From: Christiangramia echinicola DSM 19838
Lineage (GTDB): Bacteria; Bacteroidota; Bacteroidia; Flavobacteriales; Flavobacteriaceae
Direction: 5' to 3'
Length of the DNA stretch: 64,000 bases
Assembly: GCF_000423065.1 (NCBI RefSeq)
Contig: NZ_AUHG01000010.1
Location: 62,001-126,000 of the forward strand
Part shown: positions 35,943 through 44,681 of the stretch, piece after piece
How the letters are laid out: each line of letters begins with the position of its first letter
Numbering within the stretch: the stretch's first letter is position 1
Translations under genes and position numbers: made by a program
Notes under the pieces: generated by a model
What the model was told of the DNA's origin: nothing
The model's input: only the letters and a program-made list of their open reading frames with translations
Databases searched by the model: none

Positions 35943-36157
35943 TCGTTAATACTCCAGAAACACCGGAATGTCCAGGTTTTGAATCGGTCACAGATGAAAT
36001 AGGCTTGAGTATTTCCCACGGGAAAGATCTGGAAAGTATAAAAAACTGAAAAAAATGGATACCGAACATCTGTCGCTTAGAAACCGGGAATGAAAGATGG
36101 GATATACATTATAAGATCAGCATCGCTAAAGTAGAGCGGGATTACGCCCAGAGTTAA
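35939..36157 (+). pseudogene. Short ORF interrupted by an in-frame TGA
   Basis: An ATG overlapping the methyltransferase stop (ATGA) opens 36 codons (MIVNTPETPECPGFESVTDE...) to TGA at 36047-36049. The same frame continues for 35 more codons (KKWIPNICRLETGNERWDIHYK...) to TAA at 36155-36157. The downstream half has ordinary protein composition, suggesting a roughly 72-residue gene with a nonsense mutation. Family not recognised, and both halves might be chance. Confidence 0.4.
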
Positions 36158-36259
36158 CATGTATTTCCGTTATTCAGAATACAAACTTTTAAAAATAATG
36201 TGTAATTTAAAAGTTCATTTATAACACAGCTTCCCTACAGGTTTTAAAATATTTCGAAC

Positions 36260-36607
36260 ATGGAAAAAGCATGTCCAGAATGTGGGGAAAAGTTGTTAGG
36301 AAGGACAGATAAGAAATTCTGCAGCGACTATTGTCGTAATTCTCATCATAACAAGGCTAATAAAAACACCAGCAATCTTATTAGGAACACTAATAATTTA
36401 CTGCGGAAGAACTATCGCATCCTGGAAGAGTTAAATCCTACAGACAAGACCACGGTTGCAAGGACCAAATTACTAACGAAGGGATTTAATTTTGAATACT
36501 TCACCAGTATCTATACTACCAAAACCGGAAATCAATATTTCTTTGTTTATGATATGGGTTATCTGAAACTCGAGAAGGATCTTTATGCGTTGGTAAAACG
36601 TAATTAG
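36260..36607 (+). CDS. Small zinc-ribbon protein (DUF2116-like)
   Basis: A 115-residue protein beginning with a treble-clef/zinc-ribbon: CPECG at 5-9 and FCSDYCRNSHHNK around 19-31, four Cys plus His that can hold Zn. A basic, Asn-rich helix follows (NTSNLIRNTNNLLRKNYRILEEL), then a small beta domain (FNFEYFTSIYTTKTGNQYFFVYDMGYLKL). Likely binds nucleic acid or protein; function unknown. Confidence 0.8.
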   Translation: MEKACPECGEKLLGRTDKKFCSDYCRNSHHNKANKNTSNLIRNTNNLLRKNYRILEELNPTDKTTVARTKLLTKGFNFEYFTSIYTTKTGNQYFFVYDMGYLKLEKDLYALVKRN

Positions 36608-36653
36608 CATTTCATTGACACTAAAATACAGTCAATTTCATATTTTAAGAATT

Positions 36654-37079
36654 ATGAAAAGGTTTTTATTGCTTTCTATATTCCTAACCATTCCACTCAC
36701 TATGCTCTCACAATCATTATCTGAATATCAATGGAAAAACAGGTTGATCGTAATATTTACAGAGACCAGTAATTCCAGGGAGTTTCAGAAGCAAATGCAA
36801 ATCTTAAATAAGGATCAGGCAGGTTTAAACGACCGAAAACTAAAAGTGATACACGTCATACCGGACAAACATCAAATCGTTTTTCCGGAGAAATCAGGTT
36901 GGCAAAATTCAAACCTATACCAGAAAAAAGAATCTAAAGTAGATTTTGAAGTAATTCTGATTGGATTAGATGGCGGAGTGAAATTAAGAGAAATAAAACC
37001 TGTTGAGATCGAAAAACTATTCGATCTCATAGATTCTATGCCTATGCGGAAAGCGGAAATGCGTAGAAACGATAATTAA
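36654..37079 (+). CDS. DUF4174 exported protein
   Basis: A 141-residue exported protein from ATG 36654 (MKRFLLLSIFLTIPLTMLSQ is a signal peptide); an in-frame ATG at 36615 would add an unlikely leader. The mature part, QWKNRLIVIFTETSN ... EVILIGLDGGVKLREIKPV, has the thioredoxin-like layout of DUF4174 but without a CxxC, so it is unlikely to be a redox enzyme. Its stop overlaps that of the converging CBS gene by four bases. Confidence 0.78.
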   Translation: MKRFLLLSIFLTIPLTMLSQSLSEYQWKNRLIVIFTETSNSREFQKQMQILNKDQAGLNDRKLKVIHVIPDKHQIVFPEKSGWQNSNLYQKKESKVDFEVILIGLDGGVKLREIKPVEIEKLFDLIDSMPMRKAEMRRNDN

Positions 37080-37543
37080 TAATTCCAGGTGTGTGCTTTT
37101 AACTTCAATGCCGCTCTAAGAACATCCCTCTGACTGATCTGCCCGATGAGACGGCCATCTTGCAGAATAGGGAAACGCCTGAATTTGAGCTCTGTAAATT
37201 TTCTTGCTGCCTCAAGTACATTCATATTCCCATCGATGGTTTCAACCTTCTTTACCATTCGTTTTTCAACTGTAAGATCAGACATTGGCATATTATAATA
37301 TCGACTATCTGAAATTTGTTTCATACAGTCACCCTCAGAGATCATTCCTAGCAATTCCATATTTTCATTTACTACACAACCACCAGAGATTCCATGCTTA
37401 ATGAGTTTTTCCATCACATCCATGATGTTCTCATTCTCACGGAACGTGACCAGGTTCTCTGTCATATAATCCTTAACCGAAATTGGTTCTTCCTTAGGTT
37501 TTTCAGGCTCTGCCCGCTTACCCATAAAATTTTTAATGCCCAT
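37076..37543 (-). CDS. CBS-domain pair protein
   Basis: A 155-residue cytoplasmic protein with two CBS motifs: VKDYMTENLVTFRENENIMDVMEKLIKHGISGGCVVNE at about 23-62 and MVKKVETIDGNMNVLEAARKFTELKFRRFPILQDG around 92-130. Such pairs bind adenosyl nucleotides and may regulate a partner, but no enzyme is fused or adjacent. Single gene with convergent overlap downstream. Confidence 0.87.
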   Translation of the reverse strand: MGIKNFMGKRAEPEKPKEEPISVKDYMTENLVTFRENENIMDVMEKLIKHGISGGCVVNENMELLGMISEGDCMKQISDSRYYNMPMSDLTVEKRMVKKVETIDGNMNVLEAARKFTELKFRRFPILQDGRLIGQISQRDVLRAALKLKAHTWNY

Positions 37544-37666
37544 GATATAATATTTTGATTCTTAATCACTTAAATATAACGATTTTTAGTTAAGGAGCTA
37601 CTTGTACATTTTGCTTGTATAAAAATCAAAAACTTACTTAACTTAGGGACTTTTGAATCCGAATCC

Positions 37667-39985
37667 ATGAATAACCGACTTACCGGCCTGATCGCCTTTC
37701 TCCTCATCATTATTGCGGTCTGGCTCAGCTTTAATTTTGACCAGCCTCATTTTGAAACTGATACTCAAAAAAGTTCGACACAATTCTCAACTTCAAGAGC
37801 ATTTAAACATGTTGAGGCAATTGGAAATTCACCTCATTATTTGGGAAGTCCAGATCATAGTAAAGTGAGAAACTACATTGTAGATCAACTTCAAATTATG
37901 GGTCTGGAAGTGCAAACCCAGGAAGGCTACAATTTAAATAAAAATGGTGTTCTGGCCAGTCCGCAAAACATACTTTCAAGGATCGATGGTACAGGAAATG
38001 GAGATGCAATTGTACTAATGACCCATTATGATTCTGCGATGCATTCTTCTAATGGTGCCAGTGATGCTGGGAGTGGGGTAGCAACAATTCTTGAAGGGAT
38101 CAGGGCATTTCTGGAAAAGAAGGCTTCTCATAAAAATGATATTATCCTCTTATTTACAGATGCCGAAGAATTGGGATTAAATGGTGCCGGACTATTTGTT
38201 AATGACCATCCATGGGCAGAAGATGCGAAATTGGCTCTTAATTTTGAAGCTCGTGGTAGCGGCGGAAGTCCTTTTATGCTTCTGGAAACCAATGGCAAGA
38301 ATGCAAAATTGATAGAAGCTTTTAATGAAGCAGAAACTAATTATCCTGTTTCAAATTCACTAGCCTACAGCATCTATAAAATGCTGCCAAATGATACAGA
38401 TCTTACGGTTCTAAGAGAAAAGGCCGATATAAACGGATATAATTTTGCTTTTATAGATGATCATTTCGATTATCATACAGCTAATGATCTTCCAGAAAAT
38501 CTTGATAAAGAAACGTTGGCCCACCAGGGAAGTTACTTAATGCCATTACTCAATCATTTTAGCAATGAGGACATTAATAACCTTTCCAGTGACCGGGATC
38601 TTATATACTTTTCCCTTCCTTTTGGGGAATTTGTAAAATATCCTTTCAATTGGATCAACCCCATGCTAATCCTGGCAATTATTATTTTTTTAATCCTGGT
38701 TATCTACGGGATTAAAAGAGAAAGACTTACAATTGTTGGTATTCTTAAGGGCTTTATCCCGCTTTTATTAAGTGTTAGCCTTTCGGGACTGCTGGTCTGG
38801 GCTTTCTGGAAATTCTGTCTTTTCATATATCCTGAGTATTCTGAAATGGAACAGGGCTTTACCTATAATGGCTATTATTATATTGCGCTTTCCATTTTCC
38901 TTGCTCTTTCGGTCTGTTTTATGATCTATCATCTGCTTAGACGTAGCCTGAGAACTGCTTCGGTATTCGTAGCACCCATAGCGCTATGGCTGGCATTATG
39001 TGCCCTATTATCGGTTTATTTGAAAGGGGCTTCCTATTTTATCATTCCGGTATATTTCGGACTGCTTCAGCTATTTATCATGATACGCCAGGAAAAACCG
39101 AACAGGATATTGATGGTTTTACTTTCGTACCCTGCAATTTTTATACTCCTGCCATTTATATGGAGTCTTCCGGTTGCACTTGGGTTAAAATTACTTTTTG
39201 CCAGCGGAATACTTATAAGTTTACTTTTCAGCCTTTTCTTACCACTTTTTGGCTATTTCAGGCGATTAAAATCCTTCGCGGTTCTTTGTTTTCTAACATT
39301 TAATGTTCTTATATTCATCGCGCATTATTATTCAGATTTCAGCATAGAAAGGCCGAAACCAAATAGTCTTGTATATATTCAGGATCAGGATAAAAATACT
39401 TCCTACTGGTATTCTTACGACAGAATGATCGATGGCTGGACCTCTGAGTATTTTGGTGAAAATGCACAGGAAAGTTCTCATACAGAATCCAATTTTAGCA
39501 GTAAGTATGGAAGTGCTTTTACTTATAAGGCGGAAGCTCCTTTCATAAATATTCCGGAACCCGGTATTACTATTGAAAATACAGGTCTGGACAGTCTGAA
39601 TAACGAAAGTTATCGACTGAAAATAGCACCGAACAGACCGATCAATAAAATGGAATTGTTCGAGATCAAGGATGTGGATTTTGAAGAATTCAGGGTTAAT
39701 GGTTTAGAAGCTGAAGAAGTATATCTTGGTGAAAATCCTTTTCATATGTTTAAAAGACGATGGAAAGAACGATTATTAACCTATTACGCCTCTAACCAGG
39801 ATACCTTAAGAATAGAATTCAGTATTAAAAAAGGCGATAAGCCAGAATTTGTACTTTACGAATCTGCTTATGATCTAGTTGGCAATGAACTCTTGAAAGT
39901 AAAAGAGCGCCCTGAGGAGATGATCCCACGGCCTTTTGTATTAAATGACGCAACGATTTTAAAGAAGACAATAAGAATAAAATAG
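37667..39985 (+). CDS. Membrane-bound M28-family aminopeptidase
   Basis: A 772-residue protein: one N-terminal membrane helix, an M28 catalytic domain at about 45-300 with zinc ligands in VLMTHYDSA, NGASDAGSG, LFTDAEELG, NFEARG and FDYHTANDLP, then about eight membrane helices (roughly 325-560), then a beta-rich C-terminal domain of some 200 residues. The layout resembles eukaryotic ER/vacuolar M28 membrane proteases (ERMP1, Pff1). It probably cleaves peptides on the outer face of the inner membrane. The next gene starts after four bases. Confidence 0.88.
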   Translation: MNNRLTGLIAFLLIIIAVWLSFNFDQPHFETDTQKSSTQFSTSRAFKHVEAIGNSPHYLGSPDHSKVRNYIVDQLQIMGLEVQTQEGYNLNKNGVLASPQNILSRIDGTGNGDAIVLMTHYDSAMHSSNGASDAGSGVATILEGIRAFLEKKASHKNDIILLFTDAEELGLNGAGLFVNDHPWAEDAKLALNFEARGSGGSPFMLLETNGKNAKLIEAFNEAETNYPVSNSLAYSIYKMLPNDTDLTVLREKADINGYNFAFIDDHFDYHTANDLPENLDKETLAHQGSYLMPLLNHFSNEDINNLSSDRDLIYFSLPFGEFVKYPFNWINPMLILAIIIFLILVIYGIKRERLTIVGILKGFIPLLLSVSLSGLLVWAFWKFCLFIYPEYSEMEQGFTYNGYYYIALSIFLALSVCFMIYHLLRRSLRTASVFVAPIALWLALCALLSVYLKGASYFIIPVYFGLLQLFIMIRQEKPNRILMVLLSYPAIFILLPFIWSLPVALGLKLLFASGILISLLFSLFLPLFGYFRRLKSFAVLCFLTFNVLIFIAHYYSDFSIERPKPNSLVYIQDQDKNTSYWYSYDRMIDGWTSEYFGENAQESSHTESNFSSKYGSAFTYKAEAPFINIPEPGITIENTGLDSLNNESYRLKIAPNRPINKMELFEIKDVDFEEFRVNGLEAEEVYLGENPFHMFKRRWKERLLTYYASNQDTLRIEFSIKKGDKPEFVLYESAYDLVGNELLKVKERPEEMIPRPFVLNDATILKKTIRIK

Positions 39986-39989
39986 AAGA

Positions 39990-40796
39990 ATGAAGATATC
40001 GATATTAGGATGCGGATGGTTAGGGATGGAACTGGGAAAAAGGCTTCGTGAAGAAAATCATGAGGTAAGAGGCTCGGTAACCCGTATGGAAAGGATGCAG
40101 GAAGTACGGTCAGCAGGGATAGTTCCTTATTCTATCAAGCTTTTTGAGAAAGGGATCCAGGGAGATATACGATCATTTCTTGCAGGCACAAACATTCTTA
40201 TTTTAGACATTCCACCGGGATTAAGGAAAAATCCGGAGGTTAATTTTTTAAAGAAGATCAAAAAGTTAATTCCACATATAGAAAATTCCTATTTAAAGAA
40301 GGTCATTTTCACCAGCTCAACTTCGGTTTATCAGGATACAGAGGATTACCCGGTATATGATGAAGAAGCAGATATAGACAACTCCAATAATATCGCTGTT
40401 CAACTAAGAAATGTGGAATTATTGTTTTTAAATAATGAAAAGTTCAATGCTTCCATAATCAGGTTTGGCGGTCTTATAGGTGCTGAGAGACATCCGGTTA
40501 AATACCTATCTGGAAAAACCGGAATTAGTAATCCAGAAGCGCCCGTAAATCTTGTGCATAAGGAAGACTGCATCGCTGCAGTTTGTAAACTTATTGAAAA
40601 AGAAAAAGATAATTCTGTTTGGAACCTGGTATATCCGGAGCACCCTTCGAAAAAAGAATATTATACTCGTATTGCTAGAGAAAGAAATTTTGAAGTTCCG
40701 GAATTTGACCATTCACAGCCATCTAAAGGGAAAAAAATTAGTTCTGAAAAGATCAGTAAAGTACTTAACCTCGAATTTTCAAAAAGTATCTGGTAA
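39990..40796 (+). CDS. NAD(P)-binding SDR-like protein
   Basis: A 268-residue Rossmann protein: GCGWLGMELGKRL at 7-19 is a dinucleotide-binding motif, and the later FTSSTSVYQDTEDYPV segment matches the extended-SDR catalytic strand, though the YxxxK pair is not obvious. It resembles YeeZ-like NAD-dependent epimerase/dehydratases of unknown substrate. It follows the M28 gene by four bases and ends against the converging gene. Confidence 0.82.
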   Translation: MKISILGCGWLGMELGKRLREENHEVRGSVTRMERMQEVRSAGIVPYSIKLFEKGIQGDIRSFLAGTNILILDIPPGLRKNPEVNFLKKIKKLIPHIENSYLKKVIFTSSTSVYQDTEDYPVYDEEADIDNSNNIAVQLRNVELLFLNNEKFNASIIRFGGLIGAERHPVKYLSGKTGISNPEAPVNLVHKEDCIAAVCKLIEKEKDNSVWNLVYPEHPSKKEYYTRIARERNFEVPEFDHSQPSKGKKISSEKISKVLNLEFSKSIW

Positions 40797-41519
40797 CTAT
40801 TTGGAATATGCGTCAGCATAGGGTGACCAGATCTCGTATATAGGATCTCCTTTAGAACTTTTGCCGGAGTGATGCCATTCACCGTCTTTAACTTCAAAAT
40901 TGAAGTTTAACTTTGCTCCTACCCGGCTATCATCCCTGGAAAAGAATTCAATTTGCTCTATATATTTTCCATTTTCGGCGGAATAGGTTCCCCCACCTGT
41001 ACCCATAAAATCCCTGGTAGCAGAATTGAAAGCCACCCATTGAAATCTATCTCCACTAAGGATCTTTATGGTTCTGCGGTCCCCGGGTTTCATCTTATTC
41101 ATCTCCCCATTTCTTTCTCTTCCAGTGATGACCCAATTGCCGTTCAAAGCATTCTCGCTATCTGAAATTCTTTCCCAGGTTTCTGATCCTTTCTCACTAT
41201 TGATTATGATTTTTTGGTCCCCTGCAAAGCTTAATTTAAGATTAGAAACTTCCCCTATCTTTTCTGGAGACTTTGTATTAAAGTCCATCATTTCTGAATA
41301 ATCATCGGTAGTATATTCACCTCCCAGGGCCCAAAGAAATGCATTCGTTCCAGTTTTTTTAGCGCCTTCGGCAAAATAATTATCCTGGTAGATCCTCACC
41401 ACTTCTTCTTTTGTAATAGAACTACCATTTTTCTCAACAAGTTTCCAGGAACCTTCCAGCGTTTGAGCAAAAACACCAGTGGTAAATAGTAGAACTGAAA
41501 GTATAAGCAATCTTTTCAT
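40797..41519 (-). CDS. Exported lipocalin-like protein
   Basis: A 240-residue protein with a cleavable signal (1-18, TGVFAQ). Two similar lipocalin-type openings, LEGSWKLVEKNG at about 21 and LNGNWVITGRERNG at about 130, suggest two tandem small beta-barrels. The C-terminal half contains FMGTGGGTYSAENGKY and HSGKSSKGDPIYEIWS, shared with a Bacteroidota exported family I cannot name. Its stop abuts that of the converging SDR gene. Function unknown. Confidence 0.75.
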   Translation of the reverse strand: MKRLLILSVLLFTTGVFAQTLEGSWKLVEKNGSSITKEEVVRIYQDNYFAEGAKKTGTNAFLWALGGEYTTDDYSEMMDFNTKSPEKIGEVSNLKLSFAGDQKIIINSEKGSETWERISDSENALNGNWVITGRERNGEMNKMKPGDRRTIKILSGDRFQWVAFNSATRDFMGTGGGTYSAENGKYIEQIEFFSRDDSRVGAKLNFNFEVKDGEWHHSGKSSKGDPIYEIWSPYADAYSK

Positions 41520-41588
41520 GATTTATAATTTTTTGTTCCTCATAAATTTAAAAAGATTGCGATGAATTTCAATTAAAAGTTTATTGAG

Positions 41589-42812
41589 CTATTCTTTCTG
41601 TTCCCCGTATTTGTCATATTCCGGGTACAGGAAGTTGTTATAAGGAAACCTGGTAATATGAATTTGGCGAACCGCCTCGTAAACCTTCTTGCGAAAATCT
41701 TCCATATTCTCTTTATTTAAAGCTGAAATGAAAATGGCATTATCTCCCACTTTATTCATCCAGGTCTTTTTCCATTCCTTTAAGGTATAGTGAGCTGAAG
41801 TTTTTTCAGTGATTAGATCATCCTCTTCGATAACCTCAGGTTCATGAGCATCAATTTTATTGAATACCATGATCGTAGGTTTACCCAAAGTTTTAATCTC
41901 GGTAAGGATCTGATTAACGGAATCTATATGATCTTCAAAATTAGGATGTGAGATATCCACCACATGAAGCAAAAGATCTGCTTCTCTTACCTCATCTAAA
42001 GTTGATTTGAACGACTCTACAAGCTGTGTAGGCAACTTTCTAATAAATCCTACCGTATCACTAAGCAGAAACGGCAAATTGCGTATAACAACCTTTCTAA
42101 CTGTTGTATCCAGTGTTGCAAATAGTTTATTCTCAGCAAAAACTTCACTTTTGCTTATGACATTCATAAGTGTTGACTTACCAACATTGGTATATCCTAC
42201 CAGAGCCACACGAACTAATTGTCCACGATTTCCTCGCTGAACTTCCATTTGGCGGTCTATCGTTTCCAGTTTCTTTTTAAGCAGGGAGATCTTGTCACGA
42301 ACGATCCTACGGTCGGTCTCGATCTCTGTCTCACCGGGACCACGCATACCAATACCACCACGTTGTCTCTCAAGGTGAGTCCACATCCCGGCAAGCCTTG
42401 GTAAAAGGTATTCGTATTGTGCTAGTTCAACCTGAGTCCTGGCATAACTTGTTTTAGCTCGCTGGGCAAAAATATCCAGGATAAGACCGGTTCTATCCAG
42501 GATCTTACATTTCAGGATCTTTTCAATATTCTTTTGCTGCGCTGGAGAAAGTTCATCATCAAAGATCACTGCTCCAATATCATTTTCATCTGCAAATTCC
42601 TTTACATCGTTCATCTTCCCTGAACCTATAAAAGTCTTTGGATCTGGACGATCTAAACGTTGTGAAAATGTCTTTATAACCTCCCCTCCGGCGGTATATG
42701 TAAGGAATTCCAGCTCGTCCAGATATTCCTCCAGTTTTTCCTGATCCTGATCTTTGGTTACGATCCCAACCAGAACAGTTCTTTCGTAAGATAAATCGGT
42801 CTTTTCAATCAT
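41589..42812 (-). CDS. hflX: Ribosome-associated GTPase HflX
   Basis: A 407-residue GTPase that splits stalled ribosomes. N-terminal HflX domain (KTFIGSGKMNDVKEFADEND, VIFDDELSPAQQKNIEKI), a coiled-coil linker, then the G domain: G1 GYTNVGKST, G3 DTVGF, G4 NKID. The ATG at 42812 is chosen since a -7 element lies at 42818-42825; the in-frame ATG at 42830 is upstream of it. This leaves essentially no leader. Confidence 0.95.
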   Translation of the reverse strand: MIEKTDLSYERTVLVGIVTKDQDQEKLEEYLDELEFLTYTAGGEVIKTFSQRLDRPDPKTFIGSGKMNDVKEFADENDIGAVIFDDELSPAQQKNIEKILKCKILDRTGLILDIFAQRAKTSYARTQVELAQYEYLLPRLAGMWTHLERQRGGIGMRGPGETEIETDRRIVRDKISLLKKKLETIDRQMEVQRGNRGQLVRVALVGYTNVGKSTLMNVISKSEVFAENKLFATLDTTVRKVVIRNLPFLLSDTVGFIRKLPTQLVESFKSTLDEVREADLLLHVVDISHPNFEDHIDSVNQILTEIKTLGKPTIMVFNKIDAHEPEVIEEDDLITEKTSAHYTLKEWKKTWMNKVGDNAIFISALNKENMEDFRKKVYEAVRQIHITRFPYNNFLYPEYDKYGEQKE

Positions 42813-42817
42813 ATGTA

Positions 42818-42825
42818 CAAAGGTA
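42818..42825 (-). promoter_or_regulatory. -7 element for hflX
   Basis: TACCTTTG on the minus strand, five bases before the ATG at 42812: a leaderless transcript is predicted. Confidence 0.55.
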
Positions 42826-42885
42826 ATCAATAGAAAGCTACCAGTTTAAAACTAGAAATACTTCAACAAAAATTTAACTGAAAAA

Positions 42886-42907
42886 GGCCCGCTAAATTAA
42901 GCGAGCC
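42886..42907 (-). terminator. Terminator of the sufE-DUF3078 operon
   Basis: On the minus strand GGCTCGCT / AGCGGGCC (one wobble) followed by T5, just beyond the DUF3078 stop and before hflX. Confidence 0.8.
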
Positions 42908-42932
42908 TTTTAAATATTATAAAAGGTCTGTA

Positions 42933-43832
42933 TTAGAATCCGAAATTGATCCCTAAACCAAATACTTCTCTAATCTGAAATGCTCCCACGGCATTATCAT
43001 CATAAACCGCTTGGAATACAAGATTTGCAGACAGATAATCATTTATTCCCATTTCTACATTAAGCAGATAATCTATATCGATGTTACCCGGTTTATCCAG
43101 ATAATTAGAATAAAGAGAAAGGGTATGTTCCATAGCAACATTCTCCATTATCTCATATTTTGAATATCCACTAAGTGAGGCTCCCAATTCAAATCTCATA
43201 GATTCACCTTCGTCTACTCCAAAATAGTCGCCATCAATATATCCGGGACCACTCGTAAAATCTTTATCTACAAAAATGAACCTGGCCGTGGCCGGAGCAA
43301 AGTTGAAAAACAGATCGTCATTCTTTTTCCACATGATACCGGGACCGGTTTGTAAATAGGCCGGAGACATAAAATCTGAAATCTCAGTTCGAATAGTTTC
43401 TCCAGTATCTGCATCTTCACTAAACTCATATCCTTTAGCGAACTGGGTTCTGAAATTCAAAAACCAGGAATAATACCAATTTGACTCCTGGATCTGTTTA
43501 CCAGCGATCGAATTTAATTCCAACCGGTCACTTGTCTTCCGTGTAAATTCGTCATCCTTTACCTTAGTAAGACCATAATTACCATAAATTCTATTATTCC
43601 AGGTAAAATCGTCCATTTTGTAATTAAACTGATAATCTACAGAGAGGTTACCGGCAATGCTTGAAGTTCCTCCACCTGTCCATTCTTTATTAAAAGCTGA
43701 CTGGTTAAAAAGGAGTTGAATATTTCCTTCTTTCTTCCATCCATTGGGAATGGTATCTGTTTCTTCTTCCTGTGAAAATGCTAATCCTGTGCTTAGCAGC
43801 AATGAAAAAGCGAGTAGTAAAGTTTTTTTCAT
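42933..43832 (-). CDS. DUF3078 outer membrane beta-barrel protein
   Basis: A 299-residue exported protein (signal 1-20, SLLLSTGLAFSQ). The mature part begins GWKKEGNIQLLFNQSAFNKEWTGGG, the DUF3078 hallmark, continues with alternating amphipathic strands and ends in ...GLGINFGF with a terminal Phe, the outer-membrane-barrel signature. Function unknown. It starts two bases after DUF2480 in the sufE-sufT operon, an odd partner for cytoplasmic Fe-S assembly. Confidence 0.88.
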   Translation of the reverse strand: MKKTLLLAFSLLLSTGLAFSQEEETDTIPNGWKKEGNIQLLFNQSAFNKEWTGGGTSSIAGNLSVDYQFNYKMDDFTWNNRIYGNYGLTKVKDDEFTRKTSDRLELNSIAGKQIQESNWYYSWFLNFRTQFAKGYEFSEDADTGETIRTEISDFMSPAYLQTGPGIMWKKNDDLFFNFAPATARFIFVDKDFTSGPGYIDGDYFGVDEGESMRFELGASLSGYSKYEIMENVAMEHTLSLYSNYLDKPGNIDIDYLLNVEMGINDYLSANLVFQAVYDDNAVGAFQIREVFGLGINFGF

Positions 43833-43834
43833 TT

Positions 43835-44347
43835 TTATTTTTTTGGTTGTTTATATAAAGGAACTGATGAGCATGCTTCACCATACATCAGGCTTTTCAC
43901 AACAGGCTGGAGCTTTTTGATTAGGAAAATATAAGCATTTTTTGGCACAGGCTTATGTGAACAACCCTTTATAATTACAGCTCTGTCTTTAAGATCTTTT
44001 ACGTCTAGGCGCTCTATCACATCCTGATAAAGATGACTCTCCAGATTTTCAAGATCTCCTATTACCACTTTTTTAGCATAGGGTTCCAGATAGGTTGTTA
44101 TAAGCATATAGGCCCATGCAGGCACAATAGCATCTGAGGAACAGTTTAAAGCTATAAATTTATCCTGATATTGCGACCAGTCATGTTCTTTAGCCTGATC
44201 TCTAAAATCTTTTTCCTTTAATACGAAGCCTTCAAATAACCACTTACTCAGGTCAAATATTAACCTTTGACCTTGAGGATAATGGTCCTCAAGATTAAAG
44301 GTTATCAGTTTACTATTAGCGACCCGATTTATTATCTCTTCCGCCAT
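43835..44347 (-). CDS. DUF2480 family protein
   Basis: A 170-residue cytoplasmic protein of the Bacteroidota family DUF2480. Its three Cys (69, 129, 159) each lie in a Cys-Ser pair (LNCSS, KGCSH, EACSS), with His131 nearby, a pattern that could bind a metal or Fe-S cluster; this is inference. It sits between the sufT-like and DUF3078 genes with spacers of nine and two bases, so it is almost certainly co-expressed with Fe-S assembly. Function unknown. Confidence 0.85.
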   Translation of the reverse strand: MAEEIINRVANSKLITFNLEDHYPQGQRLIFDLSKWLFEGFVLKEKDFRDQAKEHDWSQYQDKFIALNCSSDAIVPAWAYMLITTYLEPYAKKVVIGDLENLESHLYQDVIERLDVKDLKDRAVIIKGCSHKPVPKNAYIFLIKKLQPVVKSLMYGEACSSVPLYKQPKK

Positions 44348-44356
44348 AATTATAAT

Positions 44357-44680
44357 TTATAAAAGACCCAGTTCAAGCTTCGCGCCTTCACTCATAAGAT
44401 CCTGACTCCATGGTGGATCAAAGGTGATCTCCACTTCAGCATCTTTTACCATGTCCAGGGATTTAACTTTTTCTTCAACCTCCAAAGGCAGAGTTTCAGC
44501 TACCGGACAGTTAGGTGTGGTAAGAGTCATTAATATTTTAACGTCGTAATCTGTGCTCACCATCACATCATAAATAAGCCCAAGCTCATATATATCTACA
44601 GGGATCTCAGGATCGTAGATCGTCTTAAGAACAGTAACGATCTTTTCTCCCAATTCCTGTGTATTGATTTCTTTTTCCAT
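44357..44680 (-). CDS. SufT-like DUF59/MIP18 Fe-S assembly factor
   Basis: A 107-residue MIP18/DUF59 protein: IYDPEIPVDIYELGLIYDV at the N-terminus and TTPNCPVAETLP with the conserved Cys, then VKDAEVEITFDPPW. Such proteins help mature Fe-S proteins, acting as assembly or transfer factors. One base separates it from sufE, and DUF2480 follows after nine. Confidence 0.93.
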   Translation of the reverse strand: MEKEINTQELGEKIVTVLKTIYDPEIPVDIYELGLIYDVMVSTDYDVKILMTLTTPNCPVAETLPLEVEEKVKSLDMVKDAEVEITFDPPWSQDLMSEGAKLELGLL

Positions 44681-44681
44681 C

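Noticed and set aside
36047-36049. TGA as selenocysteine
   Set aside because: No SECIS-like hairpin is seen directly downstream, and no selenocysteine genes are present in the window; a nonsense mutation is simpler.
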